DNA of 64,000 nt from contig NZ_JAPWHB010000002.1 of assembly GCF_027214025.1 (NCBI RefSeq), forward strand, positions 62,001-126,000, read 5' to 3'. The translations under genes were made by a program, and so were the position numbers. Shown one piece after another: positions 45,259 through 54,908 of this stretch (position 1 is the stretch's first letter; each line of letters begins with the position of its first letter). The DNA is from Parahoeflea alexandrii. Lineage in GTDB: Bacteria > Pseudomonadota > Alphaproteobacteria > Rhizobiales > Rhizobiaceae. The notes under the pieces are model-generated. The model was given only the letters and a program-made list of their open reading frames with translations. It was not told the origin of the DNA and ran no database searches.

Positions 45259-45555
45259 CTACCTAAACAACGCATCCCCCTGCTCGTCGATGATCTGCCG
45301 CGCCTTGCGCATTGTCGCCGCCTCCACATCGTCCCGGCTTGAGAAAATGTCGGCGCGGATGAACTTGTGCTCCCGAGCGGCCTCGCCATCGCCCTTGACG
45401 ATGCGTCCGGCCAGCCGCCACTGCCCGCCCTCGGCCATCGGCTCGGCATAGATCAGGCAATCCTTGTAGGTATCGGGCTCATTGGCAGCCTGCGGCGGAC
45501 CGGATTCGGACCTGCCGCCGAACATATTGCGGATGCTGTCCAAAATGCCTGCCAT
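45259..45555 (-). CDS. HlyU-family transcriptional regulator
   Basis: A 98-residue protein of the HlyU family (PF10115 type), seen from YKDCLIYAEPMAEGGQWRLAGRIVK and HKFIRADIFSSRDDVEAATMRKARQIIDEQG. Length is typical. Despite the family name, drawn from a Vibrio haemolysin activator, these short alphaproteobacterial members have no recognisable DNA-binding motif and no proven target. Confidence 0.85.
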   Translation of the reverse strand: MAGILDSIRNMFGGRSESGPPQAANEPDTYKDCLIYAEPMAEGGQWRLAGRIVKGDGEAAREHKFIRADIFSSRDDVEAATMRKARQIIDEQGDALFR

Positions 45556-45772
45556 GCCATGCTCCTTACTGTCGCAATCGGTTCTGGTGACGGCGATGAA
45601 AGGGTCAGACTAGCCCTGCCGATCCTGCCGTCGAATTCGGTTGCACAAGTGTCATGTCGGGATCACACTCGGCATTTAAGGCTTGTCGTCAGACATGACG
45701 GAAAGCCGCTCGCCGATGCGTGGCGATGCATCCGGCAAGCACCTTTCTAGGCCAACTGCAGGGAGAAAGTCC

Positions 45773-47764
45773 ATGAAAGACCAACGCATTCTCGACATGC
45801 TGCATCCGATCTCGCGCCGTTCTCTTCTTGGTGGCCTCGCTGCCACCAGCGCTCTGGTCATGGTGCATCCGTTCACCGCGCGCGCCAATGCCAACCAGGC
45901 ACATCTGCGCATCATGGAAACGACCGACCTGCATGTGCATGTGTTCGCCTACGACTATTACGGCGACAAGCCCAACGACACGATGGGGCTCGCCCGAACC
46001 GCATCGATCATCGACCAGATCCGCGCCGAAGCGCAGAACTCGATCCTCGTCGACAATGGTGACTTCCTGCAGGGCAACCCGATGGGCGATTACATCGCCT
46101 ATGAGCGCGGCATGAAGGAAGGCGATCTTCACCCGATCATCGCCGCGATGAACGTGCTCGGCTATGACGGCGGAACGCTCGGCAACCATGAGTTCAACTA
46201 CGGCCTCGATTTCATGTTCAAGGTCATAGGCGGCGCCAACTTCCCGATGGTCTGCGCCAACCTCGCCAGGGGCGCGCTTGCCGAAAACCCGCGCGACGAC
46301 GACCTGTTCCTCAAGCCCTACATGATCCTTGACCGCACCATCAAGGATGGCGCCGGCGCCGAACATCCGATCAGGATTGGCCTCATCGGATTTGTCCCGC
46401 CGCAGATCATGACCTGGGACGCCCGTCACCTGAGCGGCAACGCCGCCACCCGCGACATCGTCAAGGCGGCGGAAGCCTGGGTGCCGCAGATGCGCGAGGA
46501 AGGCGCCGACATCGTCATCGCGCTTTCGCATTCCGGCATCGGCCAGCAGGAATGGGCGGAAAACCTCGAGAACGCATCCGTTCCGCTTGCAGCTGTTCCC
46601 GGCATCGACGCGATCGTCACCGGCCACAGCCACCTCGATTTCCCCGGTCCGAAATTCGACGGCGTCGCCGGCGTCGACAACGCCAAGGGCACCATCTCCG
46701 GCAAGCCGGGCGTCATGGGCGGCTTCTGGGGATCGCATCTCGGCCTCATCGACCTGATGCTCGAGCGCGACGGCAATGCGTGGAAGATCGTCGGCCACAC
46801 ATCCGAAGCCCGGCCGATCTACCAGCGCGTCGACCGCAAGGTCAATGCGCTGGTGGCCGACAAGCCCGAAGTGCTGGCCGCAGCCAAAGCCGACCACGAG
46901 GCCACGCTCGCCTATGTCCGCACCGCCGTCGGAAAGACGTCTGCGCCGCTGCATTCGTATTTCGCCCTGGTCGCCGACGATCCCTCCGTGCAGATCGTCA
47001 GCCAGGCGCAGACCTGGTACATCACCGACATGCTCAAGGACACCGAGTGGAAGGACCTGCCGGTGCTCTCCGCCGCAGCCCCCTTCAAGGCCGGCGGCCG
47101 CGGCGGTGCCGACTATTATACCGATGTGCCCGCAGGCGACATTGCCATCAAGAACGTGGCAGACCTCTACCTCTATCCCAACACGGTGCAGGCGGTGGTG
47201 ATCACCGGCGCCCAGGTCAAGGACTGGCTGGAAATGTCGGCCGGGATCTTCAACCGGATCGAACCCGGCGCCAAGGACGCCGAGCTGATCAATGGCGAGT
47301 TCCCGTCCTACAATTTCGACGTCATCGACGGCGTGACCTATCAGGTCGACCTCACGCAACCCGCCAAATACACCCCCAAGGGCGATCTGCAGGACGCCGG
47401 CGCCAGCCGGATTCAGAACCTCAGCTTCAACGGACAACCTGTTGATCCTGAGCAGAAATTCGTCGTCGCCACCAACAACTACCGCGGCGGCGGCGGCGGC
47501 AAGTTCCCCGAAATCGGCCCGGACAAGGTGATCTTCCAGGCGCCCGACACCAACCGCGACGTCATCGTCCGCTACATTGTAGACCAGGGCACCATAAACC
47601 CCTCGGCGGATGGCAACTGGAGTCTGGCTCCGGTGGAGGGTGCAACCGTGCTGTTTTCGACCGGCCCCAAGGCGAAAGAATTTGCCGGCGGTGTGAAGGG
47701 CGTTTCAATCGAACCGGCGGGCGAAGGCGCGGATGGCTTTGCCCTGTTCCGCATAACCTTGTAG
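45773..47764 (+). CDS. cpdB: 2',3'-cyclic-nucleotide 2'-phosphodiesterase/3'-nucleotidase with Tat signal
   Basis: Periplasmic bifunctional nucleotidase that salvages nucleotides. The 663-residue protein starts with a twin-arginine signal (SRRSLLGGLAATSAL at 14-28, cleavage near TARANA). The calcineurin-like metal site follows: TTDLHVH (50-56), VDNGDFLQGN, LGNHEFNYG and GHSHLD. The C-terminal 5'-nucleotidase domain has VATNNYRGGGGGKF. ATG 45773 has GGGAGAAAG upstream and gives the signal a normal n-region; a longer frame exists from 45683. The Tat route implies folding with its metal before export. Confidence 0.92.
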   Translation: MKDQRILDMLHPISRRSLLGGLAATSALVMVHPFTARANANQAHLRIMETTDLHVHVFAYDYYGDKPNDTMGLARTASIIDQIRAEAQNSILVDNGDFLQGNPMGDYIAYERGMKEGDLHPIIAAMNVLGYDGGTLGNHEFNYGLDFMFKVIGGANFPMVCANLARGALAENPRDDDLFLKPYMILDRTIKDGAGAEHPIRIGLIGFVPPQIMTWDARHLSGNAATRDIVKAAEAWVPQMREEGADIVIALSHSGIGQQEWAENLENASVPLAAVPGIDAIVTGHSHLDFPGPKFDGVAGVDNAKGTISGKPGVMGGFWGSHLGLIDLMLERDGNAWKIVGHTSEARPIYQRVDRKVNALVADKPEVLAAAKADHEATLAYVRTAVGKTSAPLHSYFALVADDPSVQIVSQAQTWYITDMLKDTEWKDLPVLSAAAPFKAGGRGGADYYTDVPAGDIAIKNVADLYLYPNTVQAVVITGAQVKDWLEMSAGIFNRIEPGAKDAELINGEFPSYNFDVIDGVTYQVDLTQPAKYTPKGDLQDAGASRIQNLSFNGQPVDPEQKFVVATNNYRGGGGGKFPEIGPDKVIFQAPDTNRDVIVRYIVDQGTINPSADGNWSLAPVEGATVLFSTGPKAKEFAGGVKGVSIEPAGEGADGFALFRITL

Positions 47765-47942
47765 CCGAGGCGGTTGAGTACGCTTACGAGCAGGTGACGA
47801 CTGCCGGGAGGATAGGGGCGCGCTCCGCGCCTTCCCGCCTCCCGCTTCATCACAACAGGGAGTTCAATCCGTCCTCGTCTTAGCAATTTGATTACCGCCG
47901 GATGCGAGACTGCGCGCTCAGTCAGCGAGGAAACAGATTGCA

Positions 47943-48260
47943 ATGACGGGTTTGACCGGCCGCGCCTTGAAGCGGGACAAGACTAGGGTGAAGGCGAAAA
48001 TCGACTGCATGGGGCAGAAGACCACCGGCGCCGTTATCGATCTCTCCCAGCAGGGAATCTGCCTGCAGCTTGATGCCGGCATCCCCATGGCACGCGGCGA
48101 CAAGATCCACGTCGAGACCGAGGAAATGGGCCTGCTCATCGGAACGATCCGCTGGATCCGCGGACCGCGCATTGGCGCGGCCCTGGTGCTGACCTCCAAC
48201 AACCGCGCCAAGGTTGAAAGCTACTACAAGATGTTCCTGCACAACCGCCAGCCGGCATGA
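47943..48260 (+). CDS. Single-domain PilZ c-di-GMP-binding protein
   Basis: A 105-residue stand-alone PilZ domain. The two c-di-GMP motifs are intact: RxxxR at 11-15 (RDKTR) and DxSxxG at 33-38 (DLSQQG), followed by GTIRWIRGPRIGAAL. It should bind c-di-GMP and act on a partner protein. The cyclase at 26945 shows c-di-GMP signalling in this organism, but a direct link is not implied. No partner gene is recognisable beside it. Confidence 0.9.
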   Translation: MTGLTGRALKRDKTRVKAKIDCMGQKTTGAVIDLSQQGICLQLDAGIPMARGDKIHVETEEMGLLIGTIRWIRGPRIGAALVLTSNNRAKVESYYKMFLHNRQPA

Positions 48261-48365
48261 CTGCGGAGACGGCAGGCCTGTCTTGCACCCCAACCACCGG
48301 CAATCTAAGCTAACCTCAGCAGACGGCGACACGCCGACGAAGACCGGGCAGGCAGGGCATTTTCC

Positions 48366-49352
48366 ATGGCCAAGACCATAACGAGGACGCGCATGGTGCT
48401 CTATTTTCTTGGCCTGCTGCTCCTCGCCGGCGCAGCGGCCTTCGTGCTGGGCCCGAGGCCCCAGGCTGACGCTAGCGTCAGCTTCGACGAAACCACGCTG
48501 CCCGACGATCTCGAAACCTATCTCGACGAGTCCGAATCGCGGTTTGCCGACCTGCGGCCCGCCAATGAGCGGCAGATCATCTGGGCCTACCCGGCGTCCC
48601 GCGCCCGCACGCCGCTGGCGATCGTCTATATCCACGGCTTCTCCGCCAGCCCCGGCGAATTGCGCCCGTTGCCCGATCTCGTCGCCAAAGAGCTTGGCGC
48701 CAACCTCTACTATGCCCGCCTCAAGGGTCATGGCCGCAGTGGTGACGCCATGCTCGAGGGGTCGGTGCACGGCTGGGTCAACGACTTCGCCGAGGCCGTC
48801 GCCATCGGGCGCAGGCTGGGCGAACGCGTCGTGGTGATGGCGACGTCGACCGGCGCATCGCTCGCCACCTGGGCTGCAACCCGGCCGGAGCTGATGCGCG
48901 ATGTGGCGGGGTTGGTGCAGGTCTCGCCGAATTACGGAATCCAGGCCGCCGGTTCGGGCATGCTGACCATGCCATGGGCGAAACAGATGCTGCGGCTGAT
49001 CGTCGGCGAACGCCGCTCGTTCGTCCCCAGGAACGATCTTCATGCGCAATTCTGGACCTACGAGTACCCGAGCGCCGCCCTGCTTCCGATGGCGGCGCTG
49101 GTCGATCTTGCCGATGCCACGGATCCGCAAAGCATCAAGGTTCCCTCGCTGTTCGTCTATTCGCCGCTGGACCAGGTTATCCGCCCGGAACTGGCCAAGG
49201 CGAAGGCCGGCAACTGGGGCGGTCCGGCCACCATCATCGAGGTCACCGACGACGGTGACCCGAGCCACCACGTCATTGCCGGGGCTGCGCTTTCGCCCTC
49301 CACCACCGAGAGACTGGCGGCCGAAACGGCCCGATGGATCGCAGGCCTCTGA
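48366..49352 (+). CDS. Membrane-anchored alpha/beta hydrolase
   Basis: A 328-residue alpha/beta-hydrolase with an N-terminal hydrophobic anchor (MVLYFLGLLLLAGAAAFVLG). The oxyanion region is VYIHGFSASPGELRPL, the nucleophile elbow is ATSTGAS (an A-x-S-x-G form), and the catalytic His is in DDGDPSHHVIAG, with an Asp candidate in YSPLDQVI. It resembles carboxylesterase/monoglyceride-lipase-like proteins. The substrate is unknown. It is convergent with ilvA. Confidence 0.85.
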   Translation: MAKTITRTRMVLYFLGLLLLAGAAAFVLGPRPQADASVSFDETTLPDDLETYLDESESRFADLRPANERQIIWAYPASRARTPLAIVYIHGFSASPGELRPLPDLVAKELGANLYYARLKGHGRSGDAMLEGSVHGWVNDFAEAVAIGRRLGERVVVMATSTGASLATWAATRPELMRDVAGLVQVSPNYGIQAAGSGMLTMPWAKQMLRLIVGERRSFVPRNDLHAQFWTYEYPSAALLPMAALVDLADATDPQSIKVPSLFVYSPLDQVIRPELAKAKAGNWGGPATIIEVTDDGDPSHHVIAGAALSPSTTERLAAETARWIAGL

Positions 49353-49375
49353 ACCCGCGCCACACTGCCCTATCC

Positions 49376-50650
49376 TCAGATCACCAGGTTGGCGATGATC
49401 TCGTTATCGGTGATATCCTGATAACTCAGGCCAGCCCGGTCAAACGCCTCCACCAGGCGCAGGAAGTTGTCCGGCGAACCTGTCTCGATGCCAATCAGGA
49501 TGGAGCCAAAATTGCGGGCGGATTTCTTCAGGTACTCGAACCGGGCAATATCGTCTTCCGGGCCCAGCAGGGACAGCAGGTCCCGCAGCGCTCCCGGACG
49601 CTGCGGCAGGCGCAGGATGAAATATTTCTTCGTGCCCGCGTACCGCATGGCCCGTTCCTTGACGTCGGGCAGCCGCTCGAAATCGAAATTGCCGCCGGAG
49701 ACCACCGCCACCACCGTCTTGCCGGCCAGCTTGTCCGGCCCCAGGGCCTCGAGTGCCGAGATCGACAAGGCGCCGGCCGGCTCAAGCACAATGCCCTCGG
49801 TGTTGAGGATCCGCGTCATGGTCAGGCAGATGGCGTTTTCCGGCACGGTCATCACCTGGTCGGGCCGGAACCGCTTGAGGATCTCGAAGTTGCGCTCGCC
49901 GATTTCGGCCACCGCGGCGCCATCGACAAAATTGTCGATCCTGCCGAGCTTGACCCGGTGGCCGGCGCCAAGGCTTTCCTTCAGGCTCGGGGCCCCCGCC
50001 GGCTCGACCAGCAGGAAGTTGTCCGTATCGACCCGGCCTTCAAGATAGCGCGCTATTCCGGCGGAAAGACCGCCGCCGCCGACCGGCAGCACGATCAGAT
50101 CGGGCGCTTCGCCCTCCGGCAGCTGGGCTGAGAATTCCGCGGCAACGCTCGCCTGCCCCTCGATGATGTCATCATGGTCGAACGGCGGCGTCATCAATGC
50201 GCCCTCGGCCGCGGCGAACTCCCGCGCCGCGTCGTAACAGGCATCGAAGAAATCGCCGGTCAGACGGATTTCGATGAACTCGCCGCCGAAGACCCGCGTC
50301 TTGTCGATCTTCTGCTGCGGCGTCGTCACCGGCATGAACACGACGCCCTTGCGACCGAAATGCCGGCACACATAGGCAAATCCCTGGGCGTGATTTCCCG
50401 CCGACGCGCAAACGAACAGGCTCTGTTGCGGATTTGCCACCAGAGCCTTGCGGATGAAATTGAACGCGCCCCGGATCTTGTAGGACCTGACCGGAGACAA
50501 ATCCTCCCGCTTGAGCCAGATCCGCGCGCCAAATCGCGCCGACAGATGATCATTGAGCTGCAACGGCGTTTCCGCAAACAGCGCCCGCATCTCGGCAAGA
50601 GCGCTGTCGACGGAACGGCGGAAGGCATCGGGAGATTGTTTTTCGGTCAT
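49376..50650 (-). CDS. ilvA: Threonine dehydratase
   Basis: PLP enzyme converting threonine to 2-oxobutanoate, first step to isoleucine. The PLP lysine is in PVRSYKIRGAFNF, the phosphate-binding glycines are in PVGGGGLSAGIARYL, and a C-terminal ACT-like domain (KKYFILRLPQRPGALRDLLS and IGIETGSPDNFLRLVEAF) indicates allosteric control. ATG 50650 (MTEKQSPDAFRRS) gives 424 residues, typical of the single-ACT biosynthetic form. It is divergent from trkH with a 64-bp gap. Confidence 0.93.
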   Translation of the reverse strand: MTEKQSPDAFRRSVDSALAEMRALFAETPLQLNDHLSARFGARIWLKREDLSPVRSYKIRGAFNFIRKALVANPQQSLFVCASAGNHAQGFAYVCRHFGRKGVVFMPVTTPQQKIDKTRVFGGEFIEIRLTGDFFDACYDAAREFAAAEGALMTPPFDHDDIIEGQASVAAEFSAQLPEGEAPDLIVLPVGGGGLSAGIARYLEGRVDTDNFLLVEPAGAPSLKESLGAGHRVKLGRIDNFVDGAAVAEIGERNFEILKRFRPDQVMTVPENAICLTMTRILNTEGIVLEPAGALSISALEALGPDKLAGKTVVAVVSGGNFDFERLPDVKERAMRYAGTKKYFILRLPQRPGALRDLLSLLGPEDDIARFEYLKKSARNFGSILIGIETGSPDNFLRLVEAFDRAGLSYQDITDNEIIANLVI

Positions 50651-50714
50651 GACGGGTCTATGCCACGGGAACCTGCCGGTTGCCAACCGGATCCGGTTTT
50701 TGAGAGGGCAAGGG

Positions 50715-52169
50715 GTGCACGGTCTAACCATCAGATACGCGATCTTCATCGCATCCATGACGGGACTGTATCTTTCAGTGGCCATGCTGGTTCCGGCCGC
50801 TCTCGACCTCTACAACGGAAATCCCGACTGGATGGTGTTCACCGCCGCAGCCTTTTCGGTCGGCGCGGTCTGCCTCGCCTCGGCAACCGCCAATCGCGGT
50901 TCGGCCGCACCGTTTTCGCGGCGCATGGGATTTCTTCTGGTCAATTTGTTGTGGCTGACGCTTTCGGTGACAGGAGCCGTTCCGCTCTACCTTTCAGGCC
51001 TTGGGCTAGACATGGCCGACGCGCTGTTTGAATCGGTGTCCGCTGTCACCACCACCGGTTCAACTGTGATTGCCGGTCTTGATTCGGCCCCGCCCGGCCT
51101 GCTTCTATGGCGCTCGATGCTGCAATGGTTCGGCGGCATCGGCATTGTCGCGATGGGGCTTCTGGTGCTGCCGTTCCTCAAGGTCGGCGGCTTCACCGTA
51201 TTCAAGATCGAATCTTCCGACACCTCCGAGAAGCCCTTCGCCCGCTTTGCCGTTTTCGTGCGCGCCTTTTTCGCTATCTACATCGGGCTGACCTTGGCCT
51301 GCGCCATTCTGTACGCAATATTCGGAATGAGCGGGTTCGACGCCGTCAACCATGCCATGACCACGATAGCCACCGGCGGCTTTTCGACCCATGACGCGTC
51401 ATTCGGCGCATTCGATTCCCTTGCGCTGATCTGGACGTCGACACTGTTCATGGCGCTTGCTGGCCTTCCCTTTTCGGTCATGATCCTGTTTGCCGTGCGC
51501 GGCAGGCTCGATGCCTTGCGCGATCCGCAGATCGTTGCCTATATCGGCCTGATAGTGGTTCTCTCCATCATCGTCGCACTCAGCCTGCGGCTGAGCCAGG
51601 GCGAGAGTTTCGCCTACGCGCTGACCCATGCCGCGTTCAACATCGTTTCAGTTGTCACCACCACCGGCTTCGCCAGCAGCGACTACACGCTCTGGGGGCC
51701 GTTCGTCATCGTGATTTTCTTTGTCGCCACGTTCCTGGGTGGCTGCTCCGGATCGACCTCCGGCGGCATCAAGGCATACCGGCTGGTGATCATTTTCGGC
51801 TCAATCCGTTCCGGTCTCCTGCGGTTGATTTATCCCAACAGTGTCCGTCCGGTTCGATACGGCACTGTTGCCGTCGATTCGGAGATGCAGCGAACTGTGT
51901 TTCTGTTCGTCTGCGCCTATATCGGGATCTGGGCGCTGGGTTCGATGGCTCTGGCCGCCACTGGCCTTGATGTCGAAACCGCCATCTCCGGATCGATCAC
52001 TGCGCTCGCCAATGTAGGCCCGGGCATCGGACCGGTGATCGGACCGTCCGGCAACTTCAGTTCTGTCGGGGATCCAGCAAAGATCATCCTGATTTTCCTG
52101 ATGCTGATGGGACGGCTGGAAATACTGGCGGTTCTTGTTCTGCTGATGCCCGCTTTCTGGCGCGAATAG
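50715..52169 (+). CDS. trkH: Trk-type potassium uptake protein TrkH
   Basis: Membrane subunit of the Trk K+ importer, 484 residues, about ten or more membrane helices. Selectivity-filter loops appear as SAVTTTGSTV, MTTIATGGFS, SVVTTTGFAS and TALANVGPGIG. LQWFGGIGIVAMGLLVLPFL and GGCSGSTSGGIKAYR are family blocks. I chose the GTG at 50715 (preceded by GAGAGG) because it yields the usual length; the frame stays open upstream to 50553, inside ilvA. The regulatory subunit TrkA is not in the window. Confidence 0.92.
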   Translation: MHGLTIRYAIFIASMTGLYLSVAMLVPAALDLYNGNPDWMVFTAAAFSVGAVCLASATANRGSAAPFSRRMGFLLVNLLWLTLSVTGAVPLYLSGLGLDMADALFESVSAVTTTGSTVIAGLDSAPPGLLLWRSMLQWFGGIGIVAMGLLVLPFLKVGGFTVFKIESSDTSEKPFARFAVFVRAFFAIYIGLTLACAILYAIFGMSGFDAVNHAMTTIATGGFSTHDASFGAFDSLALIWTSTLFMALAGLPFSVMILFAVRGRLDALRDPQIVAYIGLIVVLSIIVALSLRLSQGESFAYALTHAAFNIVSVVTTTGFASSDYTLWGPFVIVIFFVATFLGGCSGSTSGGIKAYRLVIIFGSIRSGLLRLIYPNSVRPVRYGTVAVDSEMQRTVFLFVCAYIGIWALGSMALAATGLDVETAISGSITALANVGPGIGPVIGPSGNFSSVGDPAKIILIFLMLMGRLEILAVLVLLMPAFWRE

Positions 52170-52253
52170 TGGCATCGGGACTGTATTAGAGCTAAATTAT
52201 CCAAAGCTTAACCAAGATCTGATTTTCTTCACCAAGCTGGAGGACAGAATCGC

Positions 52254-53756
52254 ATGCACGCTTTGCAGGTTTCCTATCCCGATCAACCGGATACTCTCAC
52301 GGATGAAGGATCAGATGAAGCTCACATCTTGACGCCCCCCGCGGAAGATCAGGCCAGACTCGAGCGAGCCATGAACGTGATCGGTTCGCAGATCGGTGAA
52401 TTGTCGGTCAATATTGCCGATACCAGTGGCATGGTCGGCGACGTTTCCAGTTCGATGTCGCGCCAGGCCGAGGAATTCCACTCGCTCACCCGCGACATTT
52501 CGATGATTGCCAGGTCGAACCAGACCGTGGCCGACGCCTCCCGCGGCGCGATCGAGGCCGCCAGGACCACCCAGGCGGGTCTCGACACCACCACGCAAAG
52601 CGTCAACGGCATTCTTGTCAACGCGGTCTCCGACATCAAGTCCATGGCGACCAACGCCACGGAGATCACCGGCGTTCTCAACTCCGTCTCCGGGCAGATC
52701 AAGGAAATCCACTCGTTTTCGGAATCGATCCAGGGCATTGCCACACAGACCCAGTTGCTCGCCGTCAATGCCGGCATCATGGCGGCCCATGCGGGCGAGG
52801 CAGGGCGCGGATTTGCCGTTGTCGCCGACGCGGTCAAGCAGCTGGCCGACAAGACCGGCACCGTCTCGCGTGACATTGTCTCCCGGCTCGAAGCCCTGCG
52901 CTCGATTGTCGACAAGCTGCAGAAGCAGAACGCCGACAACGAGATGGTGGCGACCGCAGCGCACCAGCGCTCCACTGAAATAGACGAGGAATTGCAGAAA
53001 TTCACCGGCTTCAGCCAGACCGTGGCGGGAATGATCAGTGAAATCGAACGGATCAGCGATCCGGTCGAAGAGACCACACGAGCCTGCTCGACAGTCCTTG
53101 CCAAGGTTTCGGATCTCGACAAGCAGGTGCACTTGAGCGCCGACATGCTGACAGCGGCCAGCGCCAAGATCGACCGCCTGGTGTCCTTCTCCGAGGACGT
53201 CATCGGCGAGGTCGCCGAGAGCGGCATCGAGACCGAGGACACGCCGCTCATCCGCCATTGCATGGCCAAGGCCGAGGAAGTCGCCTCGCTCTTCGAACAG
53301 GCTGTCCGGTCCGGCGCCATGTCGCTCTCGGATCTGTTTGACGAAAACTACACGCCCATCGCCGGAACCGATCCGCAGCAGCACATGACGCGGTTCACCA
53401 GCCACACCGACCGCCTGCTGCCGCCCATCCAGGAGGCGATGCTGGAATTTGATCCGCGCGTCACCTTCTGCGCCGCGATCGACCGCAACGGCTACCTGCC
53501 CACCCACAACAAGATCTATTCGCAGCCGCAGAGTTCCGATCCCGTCTGGAACGCCGGCAACTGCCGCAACCGCCGCATCTTCAACGACCGCACCGGGCTT
53601 GCGGCCGGCCGCAACACCAAGCCGTTCCTGCTGCAGACCTACCGGCGCGACATGGGCGGCGGGAATTTCGTGCTGATGAAGGACCTCTCCGCGCCGATCG
53701 TGGTCAACGGACGCCACTGGGGCGGCCTCCGCATCGGCTTCAAGATCGCCGTTTGA
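52254..53756 (+). CDS. Soluble chemoreceptor with N-terminal signalling and C-terminal sensor domain
   Basis: A 500-residue methyl-accepting chemotaxis protein without membrane helices. The signalling hairpin is N-terminal (about 40-320) with a divergent tip (IATQTQLLAVNAGIMAAHAGEAGRGFAVVADAVKQLADKT, 162-201, where canonical receptors have [18 protein letters not shown]). The C-terminal 150 residues form a distinct domain (FDENYTPIAGTDPQQHMTRF..., FCAAIDRNGYLPTHNKIYSQPQ, RIFNDRTGLAAGRNTKPFLLQTYRRDMGGG, HWGGLRIGFK) recurring in cytoplasmic alphaproteobacterial receptors. This layout is the reverse of a standard receptor. The ligand is unknown. GGAGG precedes the ATG. Confidence 0.88.
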   Translation: MHALQVSYPDQPDTLTDEGSDEAHILTPPAEDQARLERAMNVIGSQIGELSVNIADTSGMVGDVSSSMSRQAEEFHSLTRDISMIARSNQTVADASRGAIEAARTTQAGLDTTTQSVNGILVNAVSDIKSMATNATEITGVLNSVSGQIKEIHSFSESIQGIATQTQLLAVNAGIMAAHAGEAGRGFAVVADAVKQLADKTGTVSRDIVSRLEALRSIVDKLQKQNADNEMVATAAHQRSTEIDEELQKFTGFSQTVAGMISEIERISDPVEETTRACSTVLAKVSDLDKQVHLSADMLTAASAKIDRLVSFSEDVIGEVAESGIETEDTPLIRHCMAKAEEVASLFEQAVRSGAMSLSDLFDENYTPIAGTDPQQHMTRFTSHTDRLLPPIQEAMLEFDPRVTFCAAIDRNGYLPTHNKIYSQPQSSDPVWNAGNCRNRRIFNDRTGLAAGRNTKPFLLQTYRRDMGGGNFVLMKDLSAPIVVNGRHWGGLRIGFKIAV

Positions 53757-53891
53757 ACGAACTGCACAAGCTCGAAAAAGCGACAGATTGCGCAAAATCC
53801 GGAACATCTGGACGAAGGCCCATCAAACCGACAAAGCGGATATCGATCGCCAATAGACCAGACGCGAGCGAATGATCCATATCAGCCGGAA

Positions 53892-53978
53892 TGGTGCGGA
53901 CGACGGGAATCGAACCCGTACAGCCTTGCGGCCGAGGGATTTTAAGTCCCTTGCGTCTACCAGTTTCGCCACGTCCGC
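53892..53978 (-). tRNA. tRNA-Leu (TAA)
   Basis: Class II tRNA of 87 nt with long variable arm and encoded CCA. The acceptor GCGGACG pairs with CGTCCGC, the anticodon loop CTTAAAA gives TAA, and the T-arm has GGTTCGATTCC. Confidence 0.95.
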
Positions 53979-54039
53979 ACGTCAGCTAGTCGGTACCGGA
54001 CGATCCGCATGCAGGCAAGGGTTCCGGCGCGGTTTGCGC

Positions 54040-54080
54040 AAAAAACAGGGACACCCCGCTGTCACCGACAACGGGGCGTC
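54040..54080 (-). terminator. Rho-independent terminator of wrbA
   Basis: On the minus strand GACgCCCCG pairs with CGGGGtGTC with an inner TGT/ACA pairing, followed by CCTGTTTTTTG. It begins about 40 bp past the wrbA stop. Confidence 0.82.
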
Positions 54081-54119
54081 TTGGTACGGAGCCGGCAAAC
54101 CAGGCTGCCGTCAGTCCTG

Positions 54120-54719
54120 TCAGGCGACAAGCTTGGCCGTGATTTCAGCAACCCGCTTGCCCTGGAATTCCGCGCCTTCAAGCTCCTGTGCCGAGGGCAT
54201 CCGCGATCCATCGCCATTGCTGGTCGTTGTCATGCCGTAGGGCGAACCGCCACGGACCACGTCATTGCCCATCTGGTCCTGGTAGGCGTAGGACAACGGC
54301 ACGATGATCATGCCGTGGTGCTGCAGGGCCGCCTGGGTGCTGACAATCGCCAGTTCCGCGCCACCGTGCTGCGTCCCCGTCGACACCATCACCGAAGCGA
54401 CCTTGTTGATGAGCTTGCCTTCCGCCCACAGCGGACCGGTCTGGTCGAGGAAGTTTTTCAGCTGTGACGACATCATGCCGTAACGGGTCGAGACACCGAA
54501 GATGATCGCGTCGTAGTCGGCCAGATCAAGCGGATCGGCGATCGCGGCTTCCTGGTCCAGCTTGTAGTGCGCAGCCTTGGCTACCGCCTCCGGCACCAGT
54601 TCAGGCACGCGCTTGATTGTCACGTCCGCTCCGGCCGCCGCCGCGCCCTTCGCAGCCGCCTGCGCCATGGCCTCCATGTGGCCCCAGCTCGAGTAGTAAA
54701 GCACCAGTACCTTCGCCAT
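54120..54719 (-). CDS. wrbA: NAD(P)H:quinone oxidoreductase WrbA
   Basis: Flavodoxin-fold FMN enzyme giving two-electron reduction of quinones, protective in oxidative stress. The 199-residue protein has the FMN phosphate loop [12 protein letters not shown] near the start and [25 protein letters not shown], plus [10 protein letters not shown] and the [11 protein letters not shown] block. ATG 54719 has AAGGAG upstream; the longer frame to 54860 is not conserved. A terminator follows. It is divergent from the CinA-N gene. Confidence 0.95.
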   Translation of the reverse strand: MAKVLVLYYSSWGHMEAMAQAAAKGAAAAGADVTIKRVPELVPEAVAKAAHYKLDQEAAIADPLDLADYDAIIFGVSTRYGMMSSQLKNFLDQTGPLWAEGKLINKVASVMVSTGTQHGGAELAIVSTQAALQHHGMIIVPLSYAYQDQMGNDVVRGGSPYGMTTTSNGDGSRMPSAQELEGAEFQGKRVAEITAKLVA

Positions 54720-54908
54720 AATCGTCTCCTTGTTTGTGTCGCCGCCCGAAGCGGCCGATGCCCGAGAGATAGGCGTTTTATTGTTCATCGAAACCCGTAA
54801 AATGCAGCACGGATTGTTCACAGTCTGAAGCGATCCGAAACATAACGCGCCCTTGCGCAAACCCAGAGATCAGGTCTATTCAAGTCGATTTCGCCAAGGA
54901 GCACGACC

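Noticed and set aside
45689-49271. Minus-strand frames of 582 and 449 codons
   Set aside because: Antisense to cpdB and to the PilZ/hydrolase pair; no motifs.
52311-53807. 498-codon minus-strand frame
   Set aside because: Antisense to the soluble chemoreceptor gene.
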